A stretch of DNA of 64,000 bases. It comes from Cellulomonas aerilata (GTDB taxonomy: Bacteria; Actinomycetota; Actinomycetes; Actinomycetales; Cellulomonadaceae). The notes under the pieces are model-generated. The model was given only the letters and a program-made list of their open reading frames with translations, was not told where the DNA came from and ran no database searches. The stretch spans positions 175,609 through 239,608 of the forward strand of contig NZ_BJYY01000018.1 of assembly GCF_007991755.1 (NCBI RefSeq). Reading direction: 5' to 3'. Both the position numbers and the translations under genes were made by a program. Shown here piece after piece: positions 23,005 through 31,020 of this stretch (within the stretch, counting starts at the first letter, position 1; the number at the start of each line of letters is the position of its first letter).

Positions 23005-24873
23005 ATGACCGAGAACGAGCGCACGCCCGCGTCGGCCGGGCCCGAGGTGCCCCCCGTGCCGGCGGGGACGGGGCCCGGCTCGTCCGGGGCGGGTGCCCCG
23101 CAGGGACCCGCGGCGGGTGAGCACGACGCGGTGCAGGAGGCGCAGGACCGTGCCGCGGGCCGACCCCGACGGCGCAGCCAGGCCTGGTTCGGCGCGAGCG
23201 GGCGCGGCGGGATGCTCTACCGCTCGTGGCTGCGCACGCAGGGCACGGGGCCGGAGGTGTTCGACGGCCGCCCGGTCATCGGGATCGCCACCACGTGGTC
23301 CGAGCTGAACCCGTGCAACGCCCACCTGGACAAGGTGGCCGAGGCGGTCAAGCGCGGCGTGTGGCAGGCCGGCGGCTTCCCGCTGGTGTTCCCCGTGGTG
23401 TCCACCGGCGAGACGCTCATCCGGCCCACGGCCATGCTTTACCGCAACATGATCGCCATGTCGGCCGAGGAGCTGATCCGGGCCAACCCGCTGGACGGCG
23501 TGGTGCTGCTGGGCGGGTGCGACAAGACCACGCCCGGCCTGCTCATGGGGGCGGCGAGCGTCGACCTGCCGGCGATCATGGTGACCGGCGGGCCGCAGCT
23601 CAACGGCAAGTTCCGTGGGCAGGACGTCGGCTCGGGCACGCACCTGTGGAAGTTCGAGGCCGAGATGGCGGCCGGGCGCATGACGGAGGCCGACTGCCAC
23701 GTCGCCGAGGGCTGCATGGCCCGGTCCGCCGGGCACTGCATGACCATGGGGACGGCCTCGACCATGGCGAGCGTCGCCGAGGCGCTCGGGATGCAGCTTT
23801 CGGGCTCCGCGAGCTGGCCGGCCGTGGACGCCCGCCGCTACGAGATCGCGCAGGCGGCCGGGCAGCGGATCGTCACGATGGTCGACGAGGACCTGCGCCC
23901 CAGCCAGATCATGACGCGGGAGGCGTTCGAGAACGCGATCCGCACGGTCGCGGCCATCGGCGGGTCGACCAACGCGATCATCCACCTGCTGGCGATCGCG
24001 GGTCGGGTGGGCGTGCCGTTGGAGCTGGAGGACTTCGACCGGCTGGCCTCGGTAGTGCCGACCATCGTCGACCTGCTGCCCAGCGGCCGGTTCCTCATGG
24101 AGGACTTCTGCTACGCCGGCGGACTGCCCGTGGTGCTGCGCGAGCTGTCCGTCGCGGGCCTGCTGAACGACGACGCGCTCACCGTCAGCGGGCAGAGCAT
24201 CGCCAAGGACGTGGCCGCCGCCGAGTGCTGGAACCGCGACGTCATCCGCACCATCGCCGAGCCGCTGCAGGAGGCCGGCAGCACCGCGGTGCTGCGCGGC
24301 AACCTGGCCCCCGGCGGGGCGGTCGTCAAGCAGTCCGCCGCGTCCCCGCACCTGCTGGTGCACCGGGGGCGAGCGGTGGTGTTCGACTCCCCGGAGGAGT
24401 ACCACCACCAGGTCGACGACCTGGACCTGTCCCCCGACGACGTCATCGTCGTGCGGGGTGCCGGGCCCAAGGGGTACCCCGGCATGCCGGAGGTCGCCAA
24501 CGTCCCGCTGCCGACCAAGCTGCTCAAGGCCGGCGTCACCGACATGGTCCGCATCTCCGACGGCCGGATGAGCGGGACCGCCTTCGGCACCGTGATCCTG
24601 CACGTCACGCCGGAGGCGGCGCTCGGCGGACCGCTCGGGCTGGTGCGGACCGGCGACGAGATCGTCCTCGACGTGCCGGGCCGTAGCCTCTCGGTGGACC
24701 TGCCCGACGACGAGCTCGAGCGGCGCCGTGCCGAGTGGCAGGCGCCGGTCCGCGAGTCCGAGAGCGGCTACGTCTGGCTGTACCGCGAGTTCGTCCAGGG
24801 CGCCGACCAGGGCGCGGACCTGTCCTTCCTGCGGGGCTCGCGCGGGTCCGCCGTACCGCGCGACTCGCACTGA
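23005..24873 (+). CDS. Pentonate (L-arabinonate-type) dehydratase, IlvD/Edd family
   Basis: 622 aa from ATG 23005. After a 60-residue variable N-terminal extension, the IlvD/Edd core begins at GGMLYRSWLRTQG. Iron-sulfur ligand cysteines lie in NPCN, GGCDKTTPG and GHCMTMGTAS. SASPHLLVHRGRAVVF, GPKGYPGMPEV, DGRMSGTAFGTVILH and the ending GADQGADLSFL ... DSH match the L-arabinonate dehydratase subgroup, whose C-terminal His is part of the active site. Makes a 2-keto-3-deoxy-aldonate. Downstream of lactonase and sugar dehydrogenase, consistent with a non-phosphorylative pentose route. Confidence 0.9.
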   Translation: MTENERTPASAGPEVPPVPAGTGPGSSGAGAPQGPAAGEHDAVQEAQDRAAGRPRRRSQAWFGASGRGGMLYRSWLRTQGTGPEVFDGRPVIGIATTWSELNPCNAHLDKVAEAVKRGVWQAGGFPLVFPVVSTGETLIRPTAMLYRNMIAMSAEELIRANPLDGVVLLGGCDKTTPGLLMGAASVDLPAIMVTGGPQLNGKFRGQDVGSGTHLWKFEAEMAAGRMTEADCHVAEGCMARSAGHCMTMGTASTMASVAEALGMQLSGSASWPAVDARRYEIAQAAGQRIVTMVDEDLRPSQIMTREAFENAIRTVAAIGGSTNAIIHLLAIAGRVGVPLELEDFDRLASVVPTIVDLLPSGRFLMEDFCYAGGLPVVLRELSVAGLLNDDALTVSGQSIAKDVAAAECWNRDVIRTIAEPLQEAGSTAVLRGNLAPGGAVVKQSAASPHLLVHRGRAVVFDSPEEYHHQVDDLDLSPDDVIVVRGAGPKGYPGMPEVANVPLPTKLLKAGVTDMVRISDGRMSGTAFGTVILHVTPEAALGGPLGLVRTGDEIVLDVPGRSLSVDLPDDELERRRAEWQAPVRESESGYVWLYREFVQGADQGADLSFLRGSRGSAVPRDSH

Positions 24874-24927
24874 CCCCCAGGCACATCCGATGCACGGCCC
24901 GACTGACGTGGTGAAGGAGTCCCGGCG

Positions 24928-26433
24928 ATGACCGTGGTGGAGAGCATCGACCCCCGCACCGGCGAGGCGGTCGAGGAGGTGGCGCCGGAGTCCTCGGCGG
25001 ACGACGTCGCCCGGGCGTGCGCGGCGGCGGCGGACGCAGCGCCGGCGCTGGACGCCCTGGGCCGCGACGGCCGGGCCCGCATGCTGCGGCTCATGGCCGA
25101 CGCGCTGGAGGAGGACCGCGAAGTGCTCGTCGAGGTCACCGACCGGGAGACCGCCCTCGGGGCGACCCGCCTGAACGGCGAGCTGACGCGCACGACGTAC
25201 CAGCTGCGGTTCTTCGCCGAGGTGCTCGACGACGGCGGCTACCTCGAGGCGACGATCGACCACGCGGGCATCACCGCGATGGGTCCCCGGCCCGACCTGC
25301 GCCGGATGCTGCGGCCCCTGGGACCGGTCGGCGTCTTCGGCGCCAGCAACTTCCCGTTCGCGTTCTCGGTCTCCGGCGGGGACACGGCGTCCGCGCTGGC
25401 GGCCGGCTGCCCCGTGGTGGTGAAGGCGCACGAGTCGCACCCCGCGTCCTCGGCCCGTCAGCTCGCTGCGCTGCAGCGCGGCGCCGAGGCGGCCGGCGCA
25501 CCGTCCGCGACGGTCGCCGCGGTGTTCGGCCGCGACGCGGGGGTCGGCGTCGTGGAGGACCCGCGCATCACCGCCGTCGGCTTCACGGGGTCCGTCGCCG
25601 GGGGGCGGGCCCTGCACGACCGGGCGTCGATGCGCTCCCGGCCGATCCCGTTCTACGGGGAGCTCGGCGCGCTCAACGCGCTCACCGTGACCCCGGCGGC
25701 GGCCCGGGATCGGGCGGGGGCGATCGGCGACGGGCTGGCCGCGTCGTTCACGCTGGGCGTCGGCCAGTTCTGCACCAAGCCCGGACTGGCGCTGGTGCCG
25801 TCGGGGCCGGACGGCGACACGCTCGTCGCCGCCCTGACGGACCGGGTGCGTGGGACCACCGCGGCGGTGATGCTCAACCAGCGCACCCGCGAGGGGTTCG
25901 CGTCCGGCACGCAGGAGCTGCGCGGCTCCCCCGGCGTCCGCGTGCTCGTGGGGTCCCCGGTGGACCCGACGGCCGCCGCCGTCTCCCCCGTCCTGCTCGA
26001 GGCCGACGCCGGGCAGGTGTCGCAGGCGATGCTCGAGGAGTGCTTCGGCCCGGTCCTGGTCGTCGCGCGCTACTCCACCCGCGACGAGCTGTTCGCCACC
26101 CTGAGCGCCGTCGGGCCCGCCCTGACCGCGACCGTGCACAGCGGCGACGACGACGAGCTGGCCGCACCGCTGCTCGACCACCTGTCCGCCCGGACCGGGC
26201 GGGTCGTGTGGAACGGCTACCCGACCGGTGTCGCGGTGAGCTGGGCCATGCACCACGGCGGCGTCTACCCGGCGACGACCAGCCCGCTGCACACCTCCGT
26301 CGGGGCCGGCGCCATCCGCCGCTGGCTGCGCCCGGTCAGCCTGCAGGACGTCCCGGCGCACCTGCTGCCCGCCGAGCTCCGTGAGGACTTCACCGGCATC
26401 CCGCGCCGGGTCGACGGGGTCCTCGTGGTGTGA
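24928..26433 (+). CDS. Ketoglutarate-semialdehyde-type aldehyde dehydrogenase
   Basis: 501 aa. Aldehyde dehydrogenase with GVFGASNFPFAFSVSGGDT, catalytic Glu in PFYGELGALN and catalytic Cys in VGQFCTKPGL, plus EECFGPVLVV. The FCTKPG context and 500-residue length are typical of alpha-ketoglutaric semialdehyde dehydrogenases of the pentose/hydroxyproline pathways (aldehyde dehydrogenase NADP+ group). AAGGAGT is upstream of ATG 24928. Last gene of the plus-strand island; would yield 2-oxoglutarate. Confidence 0.88.
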   Translation: MTVVESIDPRTGEAVEEVAPESSADDVARACAAAADAAPALDALGRDGRARMLRLMADALEEDREVLVEVTDRETALGATRLNGELTRTTYQLRFFAEVLDDGGYLEATIDHAGITAMGPRPDLRRMLRPLGPVGVFGASNFPFAFSVSGGDTASALAAGCPVVVKAHESHPASSARQLAALQRGAEAAGAPSATVAAVFGRDAGVGVVEDPRITAVGFTGSVAGGRALHDRASMRSRPIPFYGELGALNALTVTPAAARDRAGAIGDGLAASFTLGVGQFCTKPGLALVPSGPDGDTLVAALTDRVRGTTAAVMLNQRTREGFASGTQELRGSPGVRVLVGSPVDPTAAAVSPVLLEADAGQVSQAMLEECFGPVLVVARYSTRDELFATLSAVGPALTATVHSGDDDELAAPLLDHLSARTGRVVWNGYPTGVAVSWAMHHGGVYPATTSPLHTSVGAGAIRRWLRPVSLQDVPAHLLPAELREDFTGIPRRVDGVLVV

Positions 26434-26463
26434 GCCGCCGGCTCCCCCGGCCCCGGCCCGACG

Positions 26464-27312
26464 TCAGCCGGCGAACGCCGGGACCGGGGCGCCGCGCACG
26501 CCGACGTCCGCCACGAACACCGCGCCGGCGCCCGGCTCGGCGTCCTCCAGGCCGAGCCGCGACGTCGTCACGAACAGCCGGTCGCGGTCCGGACCGCCGA
26601 ACGCGCAGGCCGTCACCTGCCGGGCCGGCAGCTCCACCACCGCGTCCAGCCGGCCGTCGGCGGTGTAGCGGTGCACCGCCCCGCCCTGCCACAGCGCGAC
26701 CCAGATGCCGCCCTCGGCGTCCAGGGCCAGCCCGTCCGGCATGCCGTGCCCGGGGTCGACGTCGACCAGCGGCCGCCGGTCCGACAGGGTCGCGGTGGCC
26801 ACGTCGTAGTCGAACGTGTCGACCCGCCCGGTCCCGGTGTCGACGTAGACGCACCTCGAGCCGTCCGGGCTCCACGCGATCCCGTTGGAGATCGTCAGCC
26901 CGTCCAGCACGCGGGTCACCGTCCCGTCCGGGTCGAACCGGAACAGCGAGCCCCGACCCGGCGACTCGTCGTAGGCCATGGAGCCGCAGAAGAAGCGGCC
27001 GGCCGGGTCGCAGCCGCCGTCGTTCATCCGCACGCCGGGATCGGAGAAGGCCTCGTGGACCGGGCCGACGCGGCCGTCGGCGTCGACGAGCGCGAACCCG
27101 CGCTCGACGGCGACCACCATCCCGCCGCTCGCGCGCGGCCGGAACGCCGCCGCCACGTCGCCGACGTGCGACCGGGTCACGGCGCCGGTCGGCTCCAGCG
27201 TCAGGACGTCCCCGGCCAGCATGTCGACCCAGCGCAGGACACCCGCCGCCGCGTCCCAGACCGGCCCCTCGCCGTGCCCGGCGACGGCGTCGGTCAGCGC
27301 CTGAGCCCTCAC
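26464..27312 (-). CDS. SMP-30/gluconolactonase/LRE family lactonase
   Basis: 282 aa. The beta-propeller lactonase signature is present: GEGPVWDAAAGVLRWVDM, VRMNDGGCDPAGRFFCGSM, LTISNGIAWSPDG and DGLALDAEGGIWVALW, which carry the metal ligands Glu, Asn, Asn and Asp. Hydrolyses aldonolactones. GTG 27312 overlaps the stop of the epimerase upstream, so both belong to one operon convergent to the main island. A second lactonase besides the amidohydrolase at 20106. Confidence 0.9.
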   Translation of the reverse strand: MRAQALTDAVAGHGEGPVWDAAAGVLRWVDMLAGDVLTLEPTGAVTRSHVGDVAAAFRPRASGGMVVAVERGFALVDADGRVGPVHEAFSDPGVRMNDGGCDPAGRFFCGSMAYDESPGRGSLFRFDPDGTVTRVLDGLTISNGIAWSPDGSRCVYVDTGTGRVDTFDYDVATATLSDRRPLVDVDPGHGMPDGLALDAEGGIWVALWQGGAVHRYTADGRLDAVVELPARQVTACAFGGPDRDRLFVTTSRLGLEDAEPGAGAVFVADVGVRGAPVPAFAG

Positions 27313-28418
27313 CGGCCGCCCTCACCCTCGGGGCGCAGCGCCGCGAAGGCCTTCTCCGCCGCGTGGTAGCCCTCCACGAGCCGGTCCAGGACGGCGTCGG
27401 TGGCCGGGTCGGGGGCGGTCTGGTCCGGGTGCGCGGCACGCCACGCGAGCATGCGCCGCACCGCCCGGTGGAACGTCAGCGCCGGCACGTACGAGGGCAC
27501 GTACCGCCGGATCTTGGTGTTGTCGAAGACGGCGCTGTGGGACAGGTCCCCGACGATGAGCTCCGTCCAGAACCAGTCCGGGGCGCCGACCGTCAGCAGG
27601 TCGGACGGGACGTGCACCAGCCGCGGCTCGACCCCGAGAGCCTGGGCGATGGCCGTGTAGATCCCGTCCCAGGTGTGGACGTCGTCGGACGTGATGTGGA
27701 ACGCCTCGCCGACCGCCCGCGGGTTGCCGAGCAGCCCCACCAGGCCCTGCGCGAGGTCGTCGGCGTGGGTCAGCGTCCACAGCGACGTCCCGTCCCCGTG
27801 CACGACGACCTCGTCACCGCGCGCGATCCGGTCCACCACGGTCCAGCCGCCGGGCAGCGGGGGGTTGGCGTCGTCGTACGTGTGCGACGGGCGGACGACG
27901 GTCAGCGGGAAGCCCCGCTCGGCGTGCGCGCGCAGCAGCGCACGCTCGGCGTCGAGCTTGTCGCGCGAGTACGCCGTGAAGCGGTTGTGCAGCTGCGTGG
28001 ACTCCACGATCGGCCACTGGAGCACCGGCTTGCCGTACACGGAGGCCGAGCTGATGTGGACGTACTGGGCGGTCCGGCCGGTGAAGACCTCGACCATGCG
28101 CTCCGCGTCCTCGGCGGTGTAGGAGAGGAAGTTAACCACGGCGTCGAAGCGGCGGTCCCCCAGGGCCTCGGCGAGGCTCGCCGGGTCGGTGACGTCACCG
28201 TGCAGCCACGTGACGTCGTCCGGCAGGTCGCGGTCGTTGGTGTTGTGCCCACGGTTCAGCACGGCCACGCGCATGCCGGCCGCGACGGAGCGGCGCACGC
28301 ACGACGCGCTGATCGTCCCCGTGCCGCCGAGGTACAGGACGTCCAGGGGCGCGGGGTCGACCCCGGCCGCGGCGGGGACGGCGACGTCGGGTGCGGGCGC
28401 AGAAGGTGGTGTGGACAT
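27309..28418 (-). CDS. NAD-dependent epimerase/dehydratase-like protein (extended/atypical SDR)
   Basis: 369 aa from ATG 28418 (GGAGAG upstream). After a 28-residue Pro/Ala tail, the Rossmann motif is LYLGGTGTISASCV, then HGDVTD, VNFLSYTA, ISSASVYG and YSRDK as catalytic Tyr-Lys. HVPSDLL and WTLTHADDLAQ resemble nucleotide-sugar or plant-type extended SDRs. Substrate unknown; linkage with SMP-30 suggests a sugar. Confidence 0.83.
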   Translation of the reverse strand: MSTPPSAPAPDVAVPAAAGVDPAPLDVLYLGGTGTISASCVRRSVAAGMRVAVLNRGHNTNDRDLPDDVTWLHGDVTDPASLAEALGDRRFDAVVNFLSYTAEDAERMVEVFTGRTAQYVHISSASVYGKPVLQWPIVESTQLHNRFTAYSRDKLDAERALLRAHAERGFPLTVVRPSHTYDDANPPLPGGWTVVDRIARGDEVVVHGDGTSLWTLTHADDLAQGLVGLLGNPRAVGEAFHITSDDVHTWDGIYTAIAQALGVEPRLVHVPSDLLTVGAPDWFWTELIVGDLSHSAVFDNTKIRRYVPSYVPALTFHRAVRRMLAWRAAHPDQTAPDPATDAVLDRLVEGYHAAEKAFAALRPEGEGGR

Positions 28419-28582
28419 CGTCTCTCCGTGGTCGTCGCGCGGGCGGGTCGCCGCGCGTAGGGACGAGTCTGCGGACTCGGGCCCCTCCGGCGCGCGGCGA
28501 GACGGTACCGCCGCCGGCTGAGCCCGGTCCCCCACGCACGCGCCGCCCACCGCGCGGCCGGCGACCGGCCGACCGACGCGCG

Positions 28583-28619
28583 ACGGGGGACCCGGGTGCC
28601 GACGCGCCGGGTCCCCCGT
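28583..28619 (-). terminator. Terminator of the fasciclin gene
   Basis: ACGGGGGACCCGG (28583-28595) and CCGGGTCCCCCGT (28607-28619) form a perfect 13-bp stem with an 11-nt loop, 11 bp past the fasciclin stop in the minus direction. Confidence 0.7.
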
Positions 28620-28629
28620 GCAGCGACCG

Positions 28630-29268
28630 TCAGAGGTCGACCGGCCGCAGGACGGCGGTGAGGCCGTGGGCGATCTGGACGTTCCCCGCGTTGAGGTCCA
28701 GCTGCCGGCGTGCGAGGAACGGGTCGCGGTCGCTCGGGTCGGCGTCCTGCAGCCGGACGACCCGACGGCTCAGGACGTCGACCTCCACCGTGCCGCCCGA
28801 GGCCGTGCGCAGCGCGGCGCCGTCGGAGCCGAGCGCGGCCGCGGAGTCGATCGTCGCGCCCGGTACGACGTGGTACAGCAGGACCGCTTCGACGGTGTCG
28901 ATGCCGAGCGACGCGACCGTCGCGAACACCGCGGCCTCGTCGCGGTCCCAGTGGCCCGTCACGTCCGCGGCCAGGATCCGGAACGCGCGGTCGTCCGGCA
29001 GGAACGCCGTCAGGGGGACCGTCCCGTCGGTGAGGACGGCGACCGGGCTGCCCGGCTTCGCGTCGAGGACCGCCAGCACGGCCTGCGTGACGACGTCGTA
29101 GTCGGACCAGTCGCGGTCGAACGTGTCGCCGTCGGCGAGGAGCACCGACGCGAGGCTGGACGTGCCGGTCGGGGCTGTCGCCGCGGACGCGGTGGACACG
29201 CTGGACACGGTCGCGAGGGTCGTGACGGCGAGTGCGCCGGCGGTGAGGGCGAGACGACGGTGGCTCAT
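28630..29268 (-). CDS. Secreted fasciclin-domain protein
   Basis: 212 aa. Signal peptide of about 29 residues ending in STASA. The rest is a FAS1 domain: TAFLPDDRAFRILAADVTG, VEAVLLYHVVPGATI (the H2 box YHVVPG) and a C-terminal GNVQIAHGLTAVLRPVDL. FAS1 domains mediate adhesion. The FAS1 unit is slightly long through an insertion near residue 110. Single gene with its own terminator. Confidence 0.9.
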   Translation of the reverse strand: MSHRRLALTAGALAVTTLATVSSVSTASAATAPTGTSSLASVLLADGDTFDRDWSDYDVVTQAVLAVLDAKPGSPVAVLTDGTVPLTAFLPDDRAFRILAADVTGHWDRDEAAVFATVASLGIDTVEAVLLYHVVPGATIDSAAALGSDGAALRTASGGTVEVDVLSRRVVRLQDADPSDRDPFLARRQLDLNAGNVQIAHGLTAVLRPVDL

Positions 29269-29375
29269 GGGACAGCTCCTCGGGTGCGGGACGGGCGCGG
29301 GCTGCGGCCGCGCGGGACGCCGCGCGGCGTCCTGCCACCCCTACCGCGGCCGCGGCGGTGCCGGATGCACGCAGG

Positions 29376-30344
29376 TCAGGCCGGCACGCCGTCCTGGTCG
29401 TCGTCGCGGGCGCGGCCCTTGTCCGTGTACTGCAGCACGTCCGCCGCGGCGATCCAGGACTCGAGGTCCTGCCCGGCCCACGCCGCAATGCCGGCCGCGA
29501 AGGTGACGGACACGCTCGACGCGCGCAGCCGGTCCACCACGGCGGCGGCCTCCGCCTGCTCCGTCCCGGGCATGAGCAGCGCGAACTCGTCGCCACCCAG
29601 GCGTCCCAGGACGTCCCGCGGGCGCAGGCTGGGCGCCCACGCCTGCGGCAGCCCGGCCAGCACCGCGTCGCCGGCCGCGTGCCCGTACCGGTCGTTGATG
29701 CCCTTGAAGCCGTTGAGGTCGATCACCACGAGGGTGAGCGGGCTGCCCGTGCGGCCGGCCCAGGCCAGCTCGCGCCGCGCCACGTCGAGGAAGCCGCGTC
29801 GGGTGAGCGCGCCGGTGAGCTCGTCGCGGGTGGCGTCCTGCCGCAGCCCGGCCACCTTGCCGTTGAGGACCCACGCCACCCCGGTGATGGTGCTCATGAG
29901 GAACAGCCAGCTCTGGACGACCGACGGGGGCGAGGCCGCCCACAGCCCGTAGCCCAGAGCGGCGCCGACCAGCGCGAGGTGCACGACCATCTCGGTGCGG
30001 CTCCCGAACACCGCGACGTACATCGCCACCCAGAAGAAGCTCACAGCGGTGACCACCGCCCCGGTCGGGGTCGTCGAGCCGGCGACGCACCACGCCATCA
30101 CGGCCGTGACGACGACGAGGAACAGGTGCACGTGGCCCGCGGTGAGGCGGTGCGCGTTCCGGCGCAGCAGGCCGGCCAGCCCGAACCCCACCACGGACAG
30201 GACGGCGGCGAGCCCGCGGGGGGCGGTGTCGCTGAACGGGACGAGGACCGTCACGCCGCACACCGCGGCGGTGAGTCCGGTGGCGGTGCTCAGGACCCGG
30301 GCCTGCCCGGCGCCGACCGACCTCGAGAGCAGCCGCCCTGCCAC
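29376..30344 (-). CDS. Membrane-bound diguanylate cyclase (GGDEF)
   Basis: 322 aa from GTG 30344 (AGGAG six bases upstream). Five to six N-terminal membrane helices (about 15-165) precede a GGDEF domain: DELTGALTRRGF, DLNGFKGINDRYGHAAGD and RLGGDEFALL. RPRD five residues before GGDEF is an intact inhibitory I-site. Expected to make cyclic di-GMP. Divergent from the riboswitch-controlled exporter and close to an EAL phosphodiesterase. Confidence 0.92.
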   Translation of the reverse strand: MAGRLLSRSVGAGQARVLSTATGLTAAVCGVTVLVPFSDTAPRGLAAVLSVVGFGLAGLLRRNAHRLTAGHVHLFLVVVTAVMAWCVAGSTTPTGAVVTAVSFFWVAMYVAVFGSRTEMVVHLALVGAALGYGLWAASPPSVVQSWLFLMSTITGVAWVLNGKVAGLRQDATRDELTGALTRRGFLDVARRELAWAGRTGSPLTLVVIDLNGFKGINDRYGHAAGDAVLAGLPQAWAPSLRPRDVLGRLGGDEFALLMPGTEQAEAAAVVDRLRASSVSVTFAAGIAAWAGQDLESWIAAADVLQYTDKGRARDDDQDGVPA

Positions 30345-30563
30345 ACCACTCTCCTGACCCTGTCGACAGCCCGCTCCCAGCCTGGGGCGCCGCACAGCCT
30401 GGCAGAGCAGGCCCAGGGCGTGCGCGGCCTGCGACGGAGAGTCCCCCGAACGCGTCGGTGCGGGCGCCGGTGGGCGCGACGGGTGGTGGCCAGGGTCACC
30501 GCCGACGTGGTTGCCGCTTCCCCGGGCCCGTGCCACCGTGACGTCGAGGCCCGACGGCGGGCC

Positions 30564-30605
30564 CCGGACGAGGGAGCCGTACCCGGATCGCGACAAGACG
30601 GCCGC
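30564..30605 (+). ncRNA. Guanidine-III riboswitch (ykkC-III class)
   Basis: The leader of the SMR gene contains the blocks CCGGACGAGG (30564-30573), GCCGTACCCGG (30576-30586) and GACAAGACGGC (30592-30602), in the order and spacing of the guanidine-III aptamer known from Thermobifida fusca. GCCGT (30576-30580) pairs with ACGGC (30598-30602), and CCGG (30564-30567) with CCGG (30583-30586), giving the pseudoknot. The aptamer ends 1 bp before the GGAGG of the gene, so guanidine binding probably controls translation by exposing that site. Confidence 0.88.
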
Positions 30606-30617
30606 TGGAGGCCCGTC

Positions 30618-30932
30618 ATGTCCTGGTCTGTGCTCGTCCTGTCCGGTGTGCTGGAGGCCGTCTGGGCCACGGCGCTCGGGAGGTCCGACGGCCTGAGCCG
30701 CCCCGGTCCGTCCGCCGTCTTCCTCGCGGCGCTCGCGCTGAGCATGGCCGGTCTGGCGTACGCGATGCGTGACCTGCCGGTCGGCACCGCGTACGCGGTG
30801 TGGGTGGGGATCGGCGCCGTCCTGACCGTCACCTACGCGATGGCCACCGGAGCCGAGTCGGTCTCCGTGGTGAAGGTCCTCCTGCTCGCCGGGATCGTCG
30901 GCTGCGTGGTGGGGCTCAAGGTCCTGCACTGA
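30618..30932 (+). CDS. gdx: Gdx/SugE-type SMR guanidinium exporter
   Basis: 104 aa, four membrane helices. Starts MSWSVLVLSGVLEAVWATAL, the SugE/Gdx form with Glu13 and Trp16, rather than the EmrE form. Dual-topology dimers export guanidinium by proton antiport. GGAGG at 30607-30611 has ideal spacing and touches the guanidine-III aptamer, which supports the substrate assignment. No guanidine carboxylase or hydrolase lies nearby, so detoxification here is by export. Confidence 0.92.
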   Translation: MSWSVLVLSGVLEAVWATALGRSDGLSRPGPSAVFLAALALSMAGLAYAMRDLPVGTAYAVWVGIGAVLTVTYAMATGAESVSVVKVLLLAGIVGCVVGLKVLH

Positions 30933-31020
30933 CGGTCCCGCACCGACAACCGCACCCCGGGTCGGCCGCGCGGTATCTTCACGGTCGCCCACACTGCGCC
31001 GGTCGGGGGGACTGCCAGGC

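Noticed and set aside
22795..26361. A 1188-codon minus-strand open frame
   Set aside because: Antisense to the dehydratase and aldehyde dehydrogenase, which have full family motifs; the frame is rich in Arg/His/Gly with no domain.
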